From Meghimatium bilineatum (Eukaryota; Mollusca; Gastropoda; Stylommatophora; Philomycidae), in NCBI GenBank assembly GCA_034231615.1, contig CM067317.1, positions 20,956,174-21,020,173 of the forward strand: 64,000 bases of DNA. The letters are read 5' to 3'. Position 1 is the stretch's first letter. Each line of letters starts with the position of its first letter. The position numbers were made by a program, and so were the translations under genes. Positions 1 through 12,067 of the stretch are shown in pieces. Under the pieces are notes generated by a model. It saw nothing but the letters and a program-made list of their open reading frames with translations, did not search any database and was not told the origin of the DNA.

Positions 1-48
1 TTTATTTAGTGTCCATGTTTCTGAGCCATACATTAATATAGAATAGAT
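1..48 (-). pseudogene. LINE-B fragment (RT C-terminal region)
   Basis: On the minus strand this reads a short piece of the region after the reverse transcriptase core (YGSETWTLNK-like). It matches 30520-30568 over its whole length. It is cut by the window edge, so its true extent is unknown. Confidence 0.65.
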
Positions 49-115
49 AAAAAATAAATAGATAGATACAGACAGACAAAGTTTAGTATGATATACACAC
101 ACACATACATATATG

Positions 116-120
<5 letters not shown>

Positions 121-195
<75 letters not shown>

Positions 196-216
196 CGAGA
201 GAGAGAGAGAGAAAGA
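121..216. repeat. (AT)n microsatellite followed by (GA)n
   Basis: Pure AT dinucleotide run from about 121 to 194, then GAGAGA to about 213. Simple sequence, no coding signal. Confidence 0.95.
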
Positions 217-658
217 TGTATTTCTTTAATCTCATAAATTAGTTATTCCTTCAATGTCAGGAGAGATGCAGAGATGTACAGTTTGATCCAAGTCTATCTA
301 TTGTCTATTGTCTATCTATCAGTTTGATCTACGTATGGCATAGTAATTGTTCCTTCCGCTGCTGCCTTGAGTGAGTTAAATAGATAGAAACAGCTTCAAT
401 TTTTCTCCAGCATAATTATGAACTCTGTTCCCGAAACGTTTCAATGTTGTTTGATTGTTGCGCGTGATGTTGAGAATAATGAAGCAGAACTCCCTGACCA
501 GAAATAACTCCTGTTGGTATTAATGGAATCTTTGATGAAGAGTAATGAGGTAATGGTGAGTGCATGTTTGATTATGTGTGATTATGTGTCTCGATTCGTG
601 ACTTATTTATAATCTTTCATGTCAACACAATATATAAACAAATATTTTCGTCTGGCGA
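217..658. other. Unannotated AT-rich stretch
   Basis: A short TCTATCTATTGTC microsatellite-like patch lies near 290-320. I see no exon, LINE or SINE signal elsewhere. Confidence 0.5.
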
Positions 659-790
659 TCGGGGCTGGAATTTCTAGTCCAGGGTACAAAGAATAGATCT
701 TCTGTTTTCTTGCCAGGCATGTTGCAGTAGATGACTCAAGAGAGTTGGTGGATAGTCTGCAACCTGTCACATATGAAAAAGTTATTTCAG
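659..790 (+). repeat. Dispersed repeat D1, copy 1
   Basis: Diverged copy of 18385-18500. Shared blocks include a start near GGCTGGAATTT, CAGGGT.CAAAGAATAG and AGCCTGTCACAT-like sequence. Length and lack of coding suggest a SINE or other non-autonomous element. Family not recognised. Confidence 0.6.
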
Positions 791-1079
791 TATAGCTTAC
801 ATTTCTTAGTTTTGTCTTCTGTCTTATTTATATCTGACTTATGTCTTACTCAAGTTTTACTTATGTCTTATTTATATCTTACTTATGTCCTACGTATGTC
901 TTACTTGTATCTTAGGTATGCACCCGCTGCCTCCCAGAACAGCATAAGGGGTGTTTCAAGTCAAGGGAGTAACCCCTTACAGAAAATTAGATAATATGTA
1001 CTGACTTATGATGTAGCATAAATGTATTGATAATGCATTAATTGTTACTGTTACTAATAAATAGCTGTACATAATTTTA

Positions 1080-1740
1080 AAAAAAACCAGATTGGTACTC
1101 ATGTCGCTGACCATTTCAATGTCACGGACCATCGGGGTCCCCATGATATGCATGTGACGGCCTGTAAGTCAGGATTCTTAGATGACAGGATAGCCCTAAT
1201 GGTGTTTGATGCTGTGTAGGTGCTAGCAAAATCGGTCAGCTAGCCTCCTACCAGTTTCACCTATGTATGTCATGGTGAAGCGTTTGCCGATGACGGCATA
1301 TATGACGTTCCGGGACACACAGGAGAAGCTCTCCTCGATGGTGAAGGTGACCCTGGGGAATGCGACGGACCGGATCTGGGTAACTTACGGACAGGTGTCG
1401 CATCTGGGGAGATCGCAGCAGATAGTTCAAGAATGGTAGGGGACTTCAGGCCTAAGATGACTCCAAACCAGTAGATCTCTGAGGTTCTTGTCCCGTCTGT
1501 ACACAACCAGGAGGGGGGGGGCGAGGGGCGGGGGTCGCAGAACACTTCACACGTCTCAGGATCCGACTGGAGAAGGGATAGGTGTCGGAGTAGAACATGA
1601 CGACCAGCAGCGCTATGCGGGTGGAAAGTGAGAACAAGTTTGACCCTGTCAGAGGGAGAAGACCGAATGTTAGAGAGGGTATCATGACGGGAGAGGCTGC
1701 ACACCCTAGACAGGGCAGTCTAATGGACACTGTCGGGGTA
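1080..1740 (-). pseudogene. Degenerate Penelope-like retroelement C-terminal region with GIY-YIG remnant
   Basis: Read on the minus strand across frameshifts, the sequence resembles the C-terminal part of Penelope-like element proteins: a KLVLTFHP segment, a YRRDKNLRDLLV segment, a Cys-rich CDLPRCDTCP segment, then NVIYAV and YIGETGRRLADRF, which is the GIY-YIG nuclease signature. Several stops and frame changes make it non-functional. The reverse transcriptase domain is absent. A segment that would be expected next (HVADHFN followed by HDMHVT) reads on the opposite strand at about 1090-1160, which suggests a local inversion. The family assignment rests on motif recognition only. Confidence 0.6.
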
Positions 1741-2248
1741 TAAGTGACAACGAAAGAATGTCATAAATAAAAAAAAATGAGTCGGCTGTTACCACAAACA
1801 AAAAATGGCATGGATTTCCCTAGCAGTAAATACCACGCCCTTATCCAGAATAATAATGCGGGCTCATCTTATACAACGTAACTCAAATTGGATAATGCGA
1901 TTGCTATTAGTTCCTCTGCAAGTACTTTGTGTCGACAACGAATGCACATCTCGGAGGAAGTCTGATAAGCAAATATAAGTGACACTGCGTGAGATCAGTA
2001 CGCATGACTATTCTGAAGAAGGGCTTGGTATACACGAGTCTCATGCTAACTTATCCTATTCAGGATTTGATATTCCGGACGTATCCATCAACCCTTTTCT
2101 TTGTTCCAGATTCGAAGCCAGTACCTTGACCGTCACAGATGCTATGTACCACGCCGCCATATAGCCAGACTAGCATGAGCATAGTAGCATGAACATAAAT
2201 ATATCTAGAAAAATGTACTGTGACAAGGTTCTCATTCTTAACAGAATC
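1741..2248. other. Unannotated stretch
   Basis: A 61-codon open frame lies at 1979-2164 without splice context or recognisable domain. Nothing else seen. Confidence 0.4.
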
Positions 2249-5200
2249 TCCACCTTCCCCAGATCTACTACTGTTTCTATCTCCATCTTCCCCAGATCTA
2301 CCACTGTTTCTATCTCCATCTTCCCCAGATCTACCACTGTTTCTATCTCCATCTTCCCCAGATCTACCAATGTTTCTATCTCCATCTTCACCATATCTCT
2401 ACCACTGTTTCTATCTCCATCTTCCCCAGATCTCAGCCACTGTTTCTATCTCCATCTTCCCCAGATCTCAGCCACTGTTTCTATCTCCATCTTCCCCAGA
2501 TCTCTACCACTGTTTATATCTCCATCTTCTCCAGATCTACCACTGTTTCTATCTCCATCTTCATCAGATCTACCACTGTTTCTATCTCCATCTTCGCCAG
2601 ATCTACCACTGTTTCTATCTCCATCTTCCCCAGATCTACCACTGTTTATATCTCCATCTTCCCCAGATCTCTACCACTGTTTCTATCTTCATCTTCCCAA
2701 GATCTACCACTGTTTCTATCTCCATCTTCATCAGATCTACCACTGTTTCTATCTCCATCTTCCCCAGATCTCTACCACTGTTTCTATCTTCATCTTCCCA
2801 AGATCTACCACTGTTTCTATCTCCATCTTCATCAGATCTACCACTGTTTCTATCTCCATCTTCATCAGATCTACCACTGTTTCTATCTCCATCTTCATCA
2901 GATCTACCACTGTTTCTATCTCCATCTTCATCAGATCTACCACTGTTTCTATCTCCATCTTCATCAGATCTACCACTGTTTCTATCTCCATCTTCGCCAG
3001 ATCTACCACTGTTTCTATCTCCATCTTCGCCAGATCTCTACCACTGTTTCTATCTCCATCTTCATCAGATCTACCACTGTTTCTATCTCCATCTTCCCCA
3101 GATCTACCACTGTTTCTATCTCCATCTTCACCATATCTCTACCACTGTTTCTATCTCCATCTTCCCCAGATCTCAGCCACTGTTTCTATCTCCATCTTCC
3201 CCAGATCTCAGCCACTGTTTCTATCTCCATCTTCCCCAGATCTCTACCACTGTTTATATCTCCATCTTCCCCAGATCTACCACTGTTTCTATCTCCATCT
3301 TCATCAGATCTACCACTGTTTCTATCTCCATCTTCGCCAGATCTACCACTGTTTCTATCTCCATCTTCCCCAGATCTACCACTGTTTATATCTCCATCTT
3401 CCCCAGATCTACCACTGTTTCTATCTCCATCTTCCCCAGATCTCTACCACTGTTTCTATCTTCATCTTCCCAAGATCTACCACTGTTTCTATCTCCATCT
3501 TCATCAGATCTACCACTGTTTCTATCTCCATCTTCCCCAGATCTCTACCACTGTTTCTATCTTCATCTTCCCAAGATCTACCACTGTTTCTATCTCCATC
3601 TTCATCAGATCTACCACTGTTTCTATCTCCATCTTCATCAGATCTACCACTGTTTCTATCTCCATCTTCATCAGATCTACCACTGTTTCTATCTCCATCT
3701 TCATCAGATCTACCACTGTTTCTATCTCCATCTTCATCAGATCTACCACTGTTTCTATCTCCATCTTCGCCAGATCTACCACTGTTTCTATCTCCATCTT
3801 CGCCAGATCTCTAGCACTGTTTCTATCTCCATCTTCATCAGATCTACCACTGTTTCTATCTCCATCTTCATCAGATCTACCACTGTTTCTATCTCCATCT
3901 TCCCCAGATCTCTACCACTGTTTCTATCTTCATCTTCCCAAGATCTACCACTGTTTCTATCTCCATCTTCATCAGATCTACCACTGTTTCTATCTCCATC
4001 TTCATCAGATCTACCACTGTTTCTATCTCAATCTTCATCAGATCTACCACTGTTTCTATCTCCATCTTCATCAGATCTACCACTGTTTCTATCTCCATCT
4101 TCATCAGATCTACCACTGTTTCTATCTCCATCTTCGCCAGATCTACCACTGTTTCTATCTCCATCTTCGCCAGATCTCTAGCACTGTTTCTATCTCCATC
4201 TTCATCAGATCTACCACTGTTTCTATCTCCATCTTCATCAGATCTACCACTGTTTCTATCTCCATCTTCATCAGATCTACCACTGTTTCTATCTCCATCT
4301 TCATCAGATCTACCACTGTTTCTATCTCCATCTTCATCAGATCTACCACTGTTTCTATCTCCATCTTCATCAGATCTACCACTGTTTCTATCTCCATCTT
4401 CGCCAGATCTCTACCACTGTTTCTATCTCCATCTTCGCCAGATCTACCACTGTTTCTATCTCCATCTTCGCCAGATCTCTACCACTGTTTCTATCTCCAT
4501 CTTCATCAGATCTACCACTGTTTCTATCTCCATCTTCCCCAGATCTCTACCACTGTTTCTATCTTCATCTTCCCAAGATCTACCACTGTTTCTATCTCCA
4601 TCTTCATCAGATCTACCATTGTTTCTATCTCCATCTTCCCCAGATCTCTACCACTGTTTCTATCTTCATCTTCCCAAGATCTACCACTGTTTCTATCTCC
4701 ATCTTCATCAGATCTACCACTGTTTCTATCTCCATCTTCATCAGATCTACCACTGTTTCTATCTCCATCTTCATCAGATCTACCACTGTTTCTATCTCCA
4801 TCTTCATCAGATCTACCACTGTTTCTATCTCCATCTTCATCAGATCTACCACTGTTTCTATCTCCATCTTCGCCAGATCTACCACTGTTTCTATCTCCAT
4901 CTTCGCCAGATCTCTACCACTGTTTCTATCTCCATCTTCATCAGATCTACCACTGTTTCTATCTCCATCTTCCCCAGATCTACCACTGTTTCTATCTCCA
5001 TCTTCGTCAGATCTACCACTGTTTCTATCTCCATCTTCCCCAGATCTACCACTGTTTATATCTCCATCTTCCCCAGATCTACCACTGTTTCTATCTCCAT
5101 CTTCCCCAGATCTCTACCACTGTTTCTATCTTCATCTTCCCAAGATCTACCACTGTTTCTATCTCCATCTTCATCAGATCTACCACTGTTTCTATCTCCA

Positions 5201-7495
5201 TCTTCCCCAGATCTCTACCACTGTTTCTATCTTCATCTTCCCAAGATCTACCACTGTTTCTATCTCCATCTTCATCAGATCTACCACTGTTTCTATCTCC
5301 ATCTTCATCAGATCTACCACTGTTTCTATCTCCATCTTCATCAGATCTACCACTGTTTCTATCTCCATCTTCATCAGATCTACCACTGTTTCTATCTCCA
5401 TCTTCGCCAGATCTACCACTGTTTCTATCTCCATCTTCGCCAGATCTCTACCACTGTTTCTATCTCCATCTTCATCAGATCTACCACTGTTTCTATCTCC
5501 ATCTTCATCAGATCTACCACTGTTTCTATCTCCATCTTCATCAGATCTACCACTGTTTCTATCTCCATCTTTATCAGATCTACCACTGTTTCTATCTCCA
5601 TCTTCATCAGATCTACCACTGTTTCTATCTCCATCTTCATCAGATCTACCACTGTTTCTATCTCCATCTTCGCCAGATCTACCACTGTTTCTATCTCCAT
5701 CTTCGCCAGATCTCTAGCACTGTTTCTATCTCCATCTTCATCAGATCTACCACTGTTTCTATCTCCATCTTCATCAGATCTACCACTGTTTCTATCTCCA
5801 TCTTCATCAGATCTACCACTGTTTCTATCTCCATCTTCATCAGATCTACCACTGTTTCTATCTCCATCTTCATCAGATCTACCACTGTTTCTATCTCCAT
5901 CTTCATCAGATCTACCACTGTTTCTATCTCCATCTTCGCCAGATCTCTACCACTGTTTCTATCTCCATCTTCGCCAGATCTACCACTGTTTCTATCTCCA
6001 TCTTCCCCAGATCTACCACTGTTTCTATCTCCATCTTCGCCAGATCTCTACCACTGTTTCTATCTTCATCTTCATCAGATCTACCACTGTTTATATCTCC
6101 ATCTTCATCAGATCTACCATTGTTTCTATCTCCATCTTCCCCAGATCTCTACCACTGTTTCTATCTTCATCTTCCCAAGATCTACCACTGTTTCTATCTC
6201 CATCTTCATCAGATCTACCACTGTTTCTATCTCCATCTTCATCAGATCTACCACTGTTTCTATCTCCATCTTCATCAGATCTACCACTGTTTCTATCTCC
6301 ATCTTCATCAGATCTACCACTGTTTCTATCTCCATCTTCATCAGATCTACCACTGTTTCTATCTCCATCTTCGCCAGATCTACCACTGTTTCTATCTCCA
6401 TCTTCGCCAGATCTCTACCACTGTTTCTATCTCCATCTTCATCAGATCTACCACTGTTTCTATCTCCATCTTCCCCAGATCTACCACTGTTTCTATCTCC
6501 ATCTTCGCCAGATCTACCACTGTTTCTATCTCCATCTTCCCCAGATCTACCACTGTTTATATCTCCATCTTCCCCAGATCTACCACTGTTTCTATCTCCA
6601 TCTTCCCCAGATCTCTACCACTGTTTCTATCTTCATCTTCCCAAGATCTACCACTGTTTCTATCTCCATCTTCATCAGATCTACCACTGTTTCTATCTCC
6701 ATCTTCCCCAGATCTCTACCACTGTTTCTATCTTCATCTTCCCAAGATCTACCACTGTTTCTATCTCCATCTTCATCAGATCTACCACTGTTTCTATCTC
6801 CATCTTCATCAGATCTACCACTGTTTCTATCTCCATCTTCATCAGATCTACCACTGTTTCTATCTCCATCTTCATCAGATCTACCACTGTTTCTATCTCC
6901 ATCTTCGCCAGATCTACCACTGTTTCTATCTCCATCTTCGCCAGATCTCTACCACTGTTTCTATCTCCATCTTCATCAGATCTACCACTGTTTCTATCTC
7001 CATCTTCATCAGATCTACCACTGTTTCTATCTCCATCTTCATCAGATCTACCACTGTTTCTATCTCCATCTTCATCAGATCTACCACTGTTTCTATCTCC
7101 ATCTTCATCAGATCTACCACTGTTTCTATCTCCATCTTCATCAGATCTACCACTGTTTCTATCTCCATCTTCGCCAGATCTCTACCACTGTTTCTATCTC
7201 CATCTTCGCCAGATCTACCACTGTTTCTATCTCCATCTTCGCCAGATCTCTACCACTGTTTCTATCTCCATCTTCATCAGATCTACCACTGTTTCTATCT
7301 CCATCTTCCTCAGATCTACCACTGTTTCTATCTCCATCTTCATCAGATCTACCACTGTTTCTATCTCCATCTTCATCAGATCTACCACTGTTTCTATCTC
7401 CATCTTCATCAGATCTACCACTGTTTCTATCTCCATCTTCCCCAGATCTCTGCCACTGTTTCTACCTCCATCTTCCTCAGATCTGCTACTGTTTC
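2249..7495. repeat. 5.2-kb minisatellite, 33/35-bp units
   Basis: About 155 head-to-tail units of the type CCACTGTTTCTATCTCCATC followed by TTCNNCAGATCTA. The NN position varies (CC, AT, GC or CA types). Some units carry 2 extra bases (CTCTACC or CTCAGCC), making 35 bp. The 33-bp unit is free of stops in several frames and 2-bp units switch frames, so very long open frames arise on both strands. The minus-strand frames read an 11-residue repeat MEIETVVDLMK. There is no promoter, splice or domain evidence for a protein. Blocks repeat at higher order: 4617-5434 recurs at 6118-6935, offset 1501 bp, sharing a rare ACCATTG variant. Confidence 0.97.
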
Positions 7496-7934
7496 TAATA
7501 TAGTTCAATTTGTTATCTCTTACTTAAAATCCATAATTAAATCTAATACATTTTTATGTAGGCTTATATAAAATGAACTTAACTTATATTTGACATCAAA
7601 TCTTATTACACTTGTGTGTATTACCAGCAACGGAGGGAGAGGGGGAGATGGGGGAAAGAAATATTGCAAGTGCTTCTCCCTACATGCCCACGGAAATGGA
7701 ACACCATATACCAATCAAACAGCTCACAAACAAAAACATATACCACACAATGGTTGTTTGTAAAAGGGCATGAGGCCATGGACCCTTGAAATAACAACCA
7801 GCTAACCAGGCGATTGTAAATACGATTTTGCAAAGAACGGAGGAGGAGAAAGATGGGGCGAGATGGATTTTAAGATGACCCTCAATTCTTTTCGAAAAGC
7901 AAAAGTATTTCTTAGGCATTGGCGTCTAAGTGAA
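7496..7934. other. Unique spacer between two arrays
   Basis: No repeat or supported exon seen. It separates the 33-bp array from the 30-bp array. Confidence 0.5.
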
Positions 7935-8086
7935 GGGCTATTGGTATCGCTAGGAACAGGCGAAGTGTTATTGATATCGCTAGGAACAGGCGAAGTGTTA
8001 TTGATATCGCTAGGAACAGGCGAAGTGTTATTGATATCGCTAGGAACAGGCGAAGTGTTATTGATATCGCTAGGAACAGGCGAAGT
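7935..8086. repeat. 30-bp minisatellite, left part
   Basis: Five units of the type AGGAACAGGCGAAGTGTTAT plus TGATATCGCT. All carry the GGCGAAG variant. The array is interrupted at 8086 by the LINE and continues at 12143. Confidence 0.95.
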
Positions 8087-8121
8087 TCTTCTTCTTCTTC
8101 TTTCGTTCACTTGAAACATGT

Positions 8122-11100
8122 CTATATCTGTAATTCTGTCTCCTTAATAAAACTCACTGTCTTTTGTAGTTCATACAGTGTCCCATAGAGTTTTGATTCC
8201 AGTGTTGTTTCCTCTGGCCAATATGTCTGCCTCAGCGTTTCATGCTCAGAACACTCTTGAAGTATATGTTTGGCACTCTGTGCTGCCTGTCCACATGTAC
8301 ACATGGCCGTGTTGCCAATCTTGAACTTTGTATACATGTGACTGCGGAGTCGGTTGTGTCCTGTTCTGAGACGTAGAATTATAACTTGTTCTGATCTGTT
8401 CATATTGTGATAGTCATCTTGTGTTGGTGTTTGTGGCTTTCTTATTGACTTTATCATCTGTTTTTTCTGATGGTAGGTGATTGGTATATCTGATTGGTCT
8501 TCGGCAGCACCTTCCTTAGCCAGTTGGTCTGCTTTTTCATTTCCTGGTATTCCACAGTGAGAGGGTATCCATTGCATGGTTACCCTATACTGGTAAGACA
8601 ATTCGCTAAGTAGTTTTTTTAAGTCTGTTAGTTTTCCAGACTGGAGAGCTTGAAGCACTGACCTTGCATCTGTCAGGAATACCACAGGCTGTAGGTCAGA
8701 GTTGGAGTTCAGCAGTTTTTTAGCTGCCACACTAATTGCCTGGATTTCTGCATCATAATTATTGCAGAATTTTCCTGTCGGTGTTCTGATTGTATCTCTA
8801 GGCTTGTGTGGATATTCTATATATACACCTGCACCTCCATTCCTCACAGCATTCTGTGCTGACCCATCTGTGTACACTCTGACCCATATATCTTGTGGAT
8901 ATTCCTCATCCAGGAAACTGAGGGTGATTGTCATTCGCTGCACACTGTTCTGTTCGTCCTCGCTTAGTATTCCTTTCACATGGGTCTGAATGTATATTGG
9001 CATTCCATGGCTTTCACTCCACGGGGTTTGCTCTGGTACAGACCTTAAGGGGCTGCCAACTTCAGGTAGGTCTGTAAGTTGTCTACGTAGTCGTTTAGCT
9101 TGATGGATAAAGCTGCTCCTTTTCAGTCGTCCCATTGCTAGATTTTGGAATCTTTCCTTCATTGGATGACTTGGCATACACTGAAACTTTTCTGCTTGAA
9201 TTAGTACTTTTGTGTCTCTGCGTTCGCCAAGTGTTTGCATTCTTCCCATTTTCTGCATCTCTGCTATGGGTGTTGATTTCATTGCTCCCAACATTATTCT
9301 AAGTGCCTGGTTTTGCACTTTATCTAGATCTTGTAATGTGGTGTTTGATGCAGGACACCACGCAGCTGAACCGTATTCCAGGTGTGGTCTTATGCCTTGC
9401 TGGTAAACTTTACTGAGTATATTTCCACTGGCTCCCCATGTGGTTCCACTTAGTTTTCTCAGGATAGCTAGCTTCCTCCTGGCTTTTGTTGTTGCTTTGT
9501 TTATGTGCTGCTTCCATGTCAGCTTATCATCAAAAGTAACTCCGAGGTATGTGGGTTGTTTGTCTTCTTTCAAGAGCTCTCCATCTATCTTCATATGACC
9601 AGCTTTTTGTTTTGGTGAGAGGGTAAAGAGTGTAGTGCTGCACTTATCTGTGTTAATGCTGACGCACCATCTATTAGCCCATAAGGTTAGGGCATCGATA
9701 GCTCTTTGTATTTGTTTAGTGGCCACTGTTGCATGTTCTTCCGTGCACCAGATCACCAGGTCGTCAGCATACATTGCCACTTTGATCCCGTGTGGTAGTT
9801 CAGCAACTAGGTCATTGATGTAAACCAAGAAAAGTGTGGGTGACAGGACTCCTCCCTGGGGGACTCCATGACGCAGTAGAACTTTCTTGCTCTTGCGACC
9901 ATCTAATTGTACCCTGGCTCTTCTATTATGCAGGTATGCTTTTACCCATTTGTACATTCTTGAGCTAACCCTGCAATTTCGCAATTTCTTTAGGAGCCCT
10001 TCTTTCCAGACCTTATCAAACGCTTTCCTGAGGTCTATCCATGCTGCTAGTACCAGTTTCTTTTCTTGGAAGGCATCCTCAATCTCTTGGGAGAGGTAGG
10101 TTGCCTGATCTTCAGTAGAGTAGCACTGTCTGAAACCTGCTTGCTGTGATACCAGAAGGTTTTCACTTTCAAGGTACCACTGCATCCTAAGATTGATAAT
10201 GCGTTCCATTGTTTTACATAGACAGCTTGTGAGGCTGATGGGCCTGTAGTTGGAGACTGTGTTGCCATCTTTTCCTGATTTGAGGAGTGGTATCATTATT
10301 GCTTCTCTCCACGCCTGTGGTACATTACCTGTGGACCAGCTTGTGTTAAAGATCTGCAGTAGCTTTGCTCTTGCTGCACTTCCCAGGTTTCTAATCATTT
10401 CATTGGACACTCCATCAGCTCCAGGGGACTTTTTCATTTTCAATTTGGATATTGCATGCTCCAGTTCTCTCATTGTGATTGGTGCCTCCATGACTTCAGG
10501 TATAGGTTCACCGTGTCCAATGTTTTGCTGGTTCTCTCGAACCTCCTGTTGTTTGTCTGGGCTGACTTTGACGTTATTGTCTTCTGCAAAGGAATCTGCA
10601 AAGTAATCAGCTGCATGTTTACCTGTTAAAATGTTTCTATCTTTATAAAGTGTGATCCTGGTATTTCTCCCTGTACCTTCATCATTTAGTTGTTTTACAA
10701 GTTTCCATAATTTCCTAGTATCTCTTTCTAGGTTCAGCGACTCTGTTTTTTCTTTCCAGCTGCTCCGTCTGGCTTGTAACTTGGCTCTTTGAAATTTAGC
10801 CTTTGTTTGCTGATATTTGTTGTGATGTTCTTGGCTAGGTCTGTTCTCGGCCTGCTTTCTAGATGTTTCGATCTCATTTTGCAGCTTTTCCAGTTCATCA
10901 TTCCAGTAGGGTTTGTAGTTTTTGCGTGCCCCCCTGGGTATGGTTTTACTAGCAGCATGTAGTATACATCTATTAAATTCACTCACTGCTCTATTGATGT
11001 CTTTGTCCAAGTTCATGTCCTTAGCTAGAACAATGGTTAAATGCTGGTACATTTTCCAGTCTGCCCTCTTATAGTTCCACCTAGTGAGCGTGCTGCTGTC

Positions 11101-11973
11101 CTTGGTATATTCATTGTGAATTTCCAGAAATACTGGTCTGTGGTCACTACCCCCAAGCTGCTTTCCAACGACACGTGTGATGTTCCATTCCAGGCCTGGT
11201 GAGTAGAATGCCAGGTCTGGTGTAGAGGTGGTGTGCCATGCTCTCGAGTAGAAGGTTGGTGAGTCTGCTGGCTGGTTAATAAGAATGAGATTATTTTCAT
11301 CCTGCCAGCTCTCAAGTTCCTCACCTCTCTTGTCGATATGATCGTAGCCCCAGCTCTGAGAGTGGCTGTTGAAGTCACCACACACCATAAGCCTTTCTTT
11401 GTCTGGAATTGTGTCCAGTGCCAATGGTTTATCATTTGGGCAGTAGTAGTTCAGGAGATGGAATTCTGCACTGTCTGTTTTTAGGTGGAGCATCTGGTAT
11501 TCTGCCCCGTCCATGTATACTTCCAGCTGACATACGCTGATATTGTTTTTAACTAGTGTCAGAATTCCACCCTTTCGCCTGTCTTTTCGGTCAGATCGGT
11601 AGCACTGGTAGCCTCTGATTTTGAAGGCTATGTCGCTGCTGAGGTGTGTTTCTTGGATACAGCATATATTTACTTGTTCTTCACTGAGGACATTTTCAAG
11701 TTCCAATTTTTTGCTGTATCCATCTCTTTTACTGTTGACACCCTCAGCATTCCAGTGCATTATTTTTATTGGTCGTTTGTTTGTTTGGCCAGTAGCTCTA
11801 TTCCCTTGCCTCCTGGCTCCTCGGGGCAATTGAGAAGGACTTCCAGTAACTGAGGTTGGGCCCTTTCGAGGTATAGGGCCAGGCACCGTCCCTGCCTGAA
11901 CGTCCGCCACAGGGCAGGCACCATAACGTTTATTAGATGCAGACATGTTTCCATTGTGTTTTATGCGTGGCAA
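8122..11973 (-). CDS. LINE polyprotein: AP endonuclease, reverse transcriptase, RNase H
   Basis: An uninterrupted 1283-residue protein that would nick target DNA and reverse-transcribe its own RNA. The APE-type endonuclease spans about 70-285, with N75, E108 (QETH), GDFN at 199-202, TPDL at 251-254 and SDH at 276-278. The reverse transcriptase spans about 555-820, with NYRPISL, D647 in WIDLRKAFDK, GVPQGGVLSP and the catalytic YADD at 735-738. RNase H spans about 1030-1155, with D1036 (YTDGS), E1076, D1102 and the SHCGIPGNEKAD block (H1139, D1149). A C-x-C-x8-H-x4-C motif (C1225, C1227, H1236, C1241) follows. Every catalytic motif I checked is intact, so the copy may be active. The N-terminal 70 residues are Gly/Pro/Arg-rich with no domain I recognise. 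The start is the first ATG after the 5' UTR, and the other copy has the same start. Confidence 0.95.
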   Translation of the reverse strand: MPRIKHNGNMSASNKRYGACPVADVQAGTVPGPIPRKGPTSVTGSPSQLPRGARRQGNRATGQTNKRPIKIMHWNAEGVNSKRDGYSKKLELENVLSEEQVNICCIQETHLSSDIAFKIRGYQCYRSDRKDRRKGGILTLVKNNISVCQLEVYMDGAEYQMLHLKTDSAEFHLLNYYCPNDKPLALDTIPDKERLMVCGDFNSHSQSWGYDHIDKRGEELESWQDENNLILINQPADSPTFYSRAWHTTSTPDLAFYSPGLEWNITRVVGKQLGGSDHRPVFLEIHNEYTKDSSTLTRWNYKRADWKMYQHLTIVLAKDMNLDKDINRAVSEFNRCILHAASKTIPRGARKNYKPYWNDELEKLQNEIETSRKQAENRPSQEHHNKYQQTKAKFQRAKLQARRSSWKEKTESLNLERDTRKLWKLVKQLNDEGTGRNTRITLYKDRNILTGKHAADYFADSFAEDNNVKVSPDKQQEVRENQQNIGHGEPIPEVMEAPITMRELEHAISKLKMKKSPGADGVSNEMIRNLGSAARAKLLQIFNTSWSTGNVPQAWREAIMIPLLKSGKDGNTVSNYRPISLTSCLCKTMERIINLRMQWYLESENLLVSQQAGFRQCYSTEDQATYLSQEIEDAFQEKKLVLAAWIDLRKAFDKVWKEGLLKKLRNCRVSSRMYKWVKAYLHNRRARVQLDGRKSKKVLLRHGVPQGGVLSPTLFLVYINDLVAELPHGIKVAMYADDLVIWCTEEHATVATKQIQRAIDALTLWANRWCVSINTDKCSTTLFTLSPKQKAGHMKIDGELLKEDKQPTYLGVTFDDKLTWKQHINKATTKARRKLAILRKLSGTTWGASGNILSKVYQQGIRPHLEYGSAAWCPASNTTLQDLDKVQNQALRIMLGAMKSTPIAEMQKMGRMQTLGERRDTKVLIQAEKFQCMPSHPMKERFQNLAMGRLKRSSFIHQAKRLRRQLTDLPEVGSPLRSVPEQTPWSESHGMPIYIQTHVKGILSEDEQNSVQRMTITLSFLDEEYPQDIWVRVYTDGSAQNAVRNGGAGVYIEYPHKPRDTIRTPTGKFCNNYDAEIQAISVAAKKLLNSNSDLQPVVFLTDARSVLQALQSGKLTDLKKLLSELSYQYRVTMQWIPSHCGIPGNEKADQLAKEGAAEDQSDIPITYHQKKQMIKSIRKPQTPTQDDYHNMNRSEQVIILRLRTGHNRLRSHMYTKFKIGNTAMCTCGQAAQSAKHILQECSEHETLRQTYWPEETTLESKLYGTLYELQKTVSFIKETELQI

Positions 11974-12067
11974 CCTGATTATCTGTGCGCCTTTTGGCTG
12001 GTTGCCTCCGTCTTCAGCACTCTGCTTACTTGGGCCGGACTATGGTCCTGCTCGAGTGGGAGTGCCC

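Noticed and set aside
2189-7571. Very long open frames (up to 959 codons) rich in Ser, Pro, Leu and Phe
   Set aside because: They follow the 33/35-bp minisatellite in several frames and both strands. There are no domains, splice signals or composition differences, so they are repeat artefacts.
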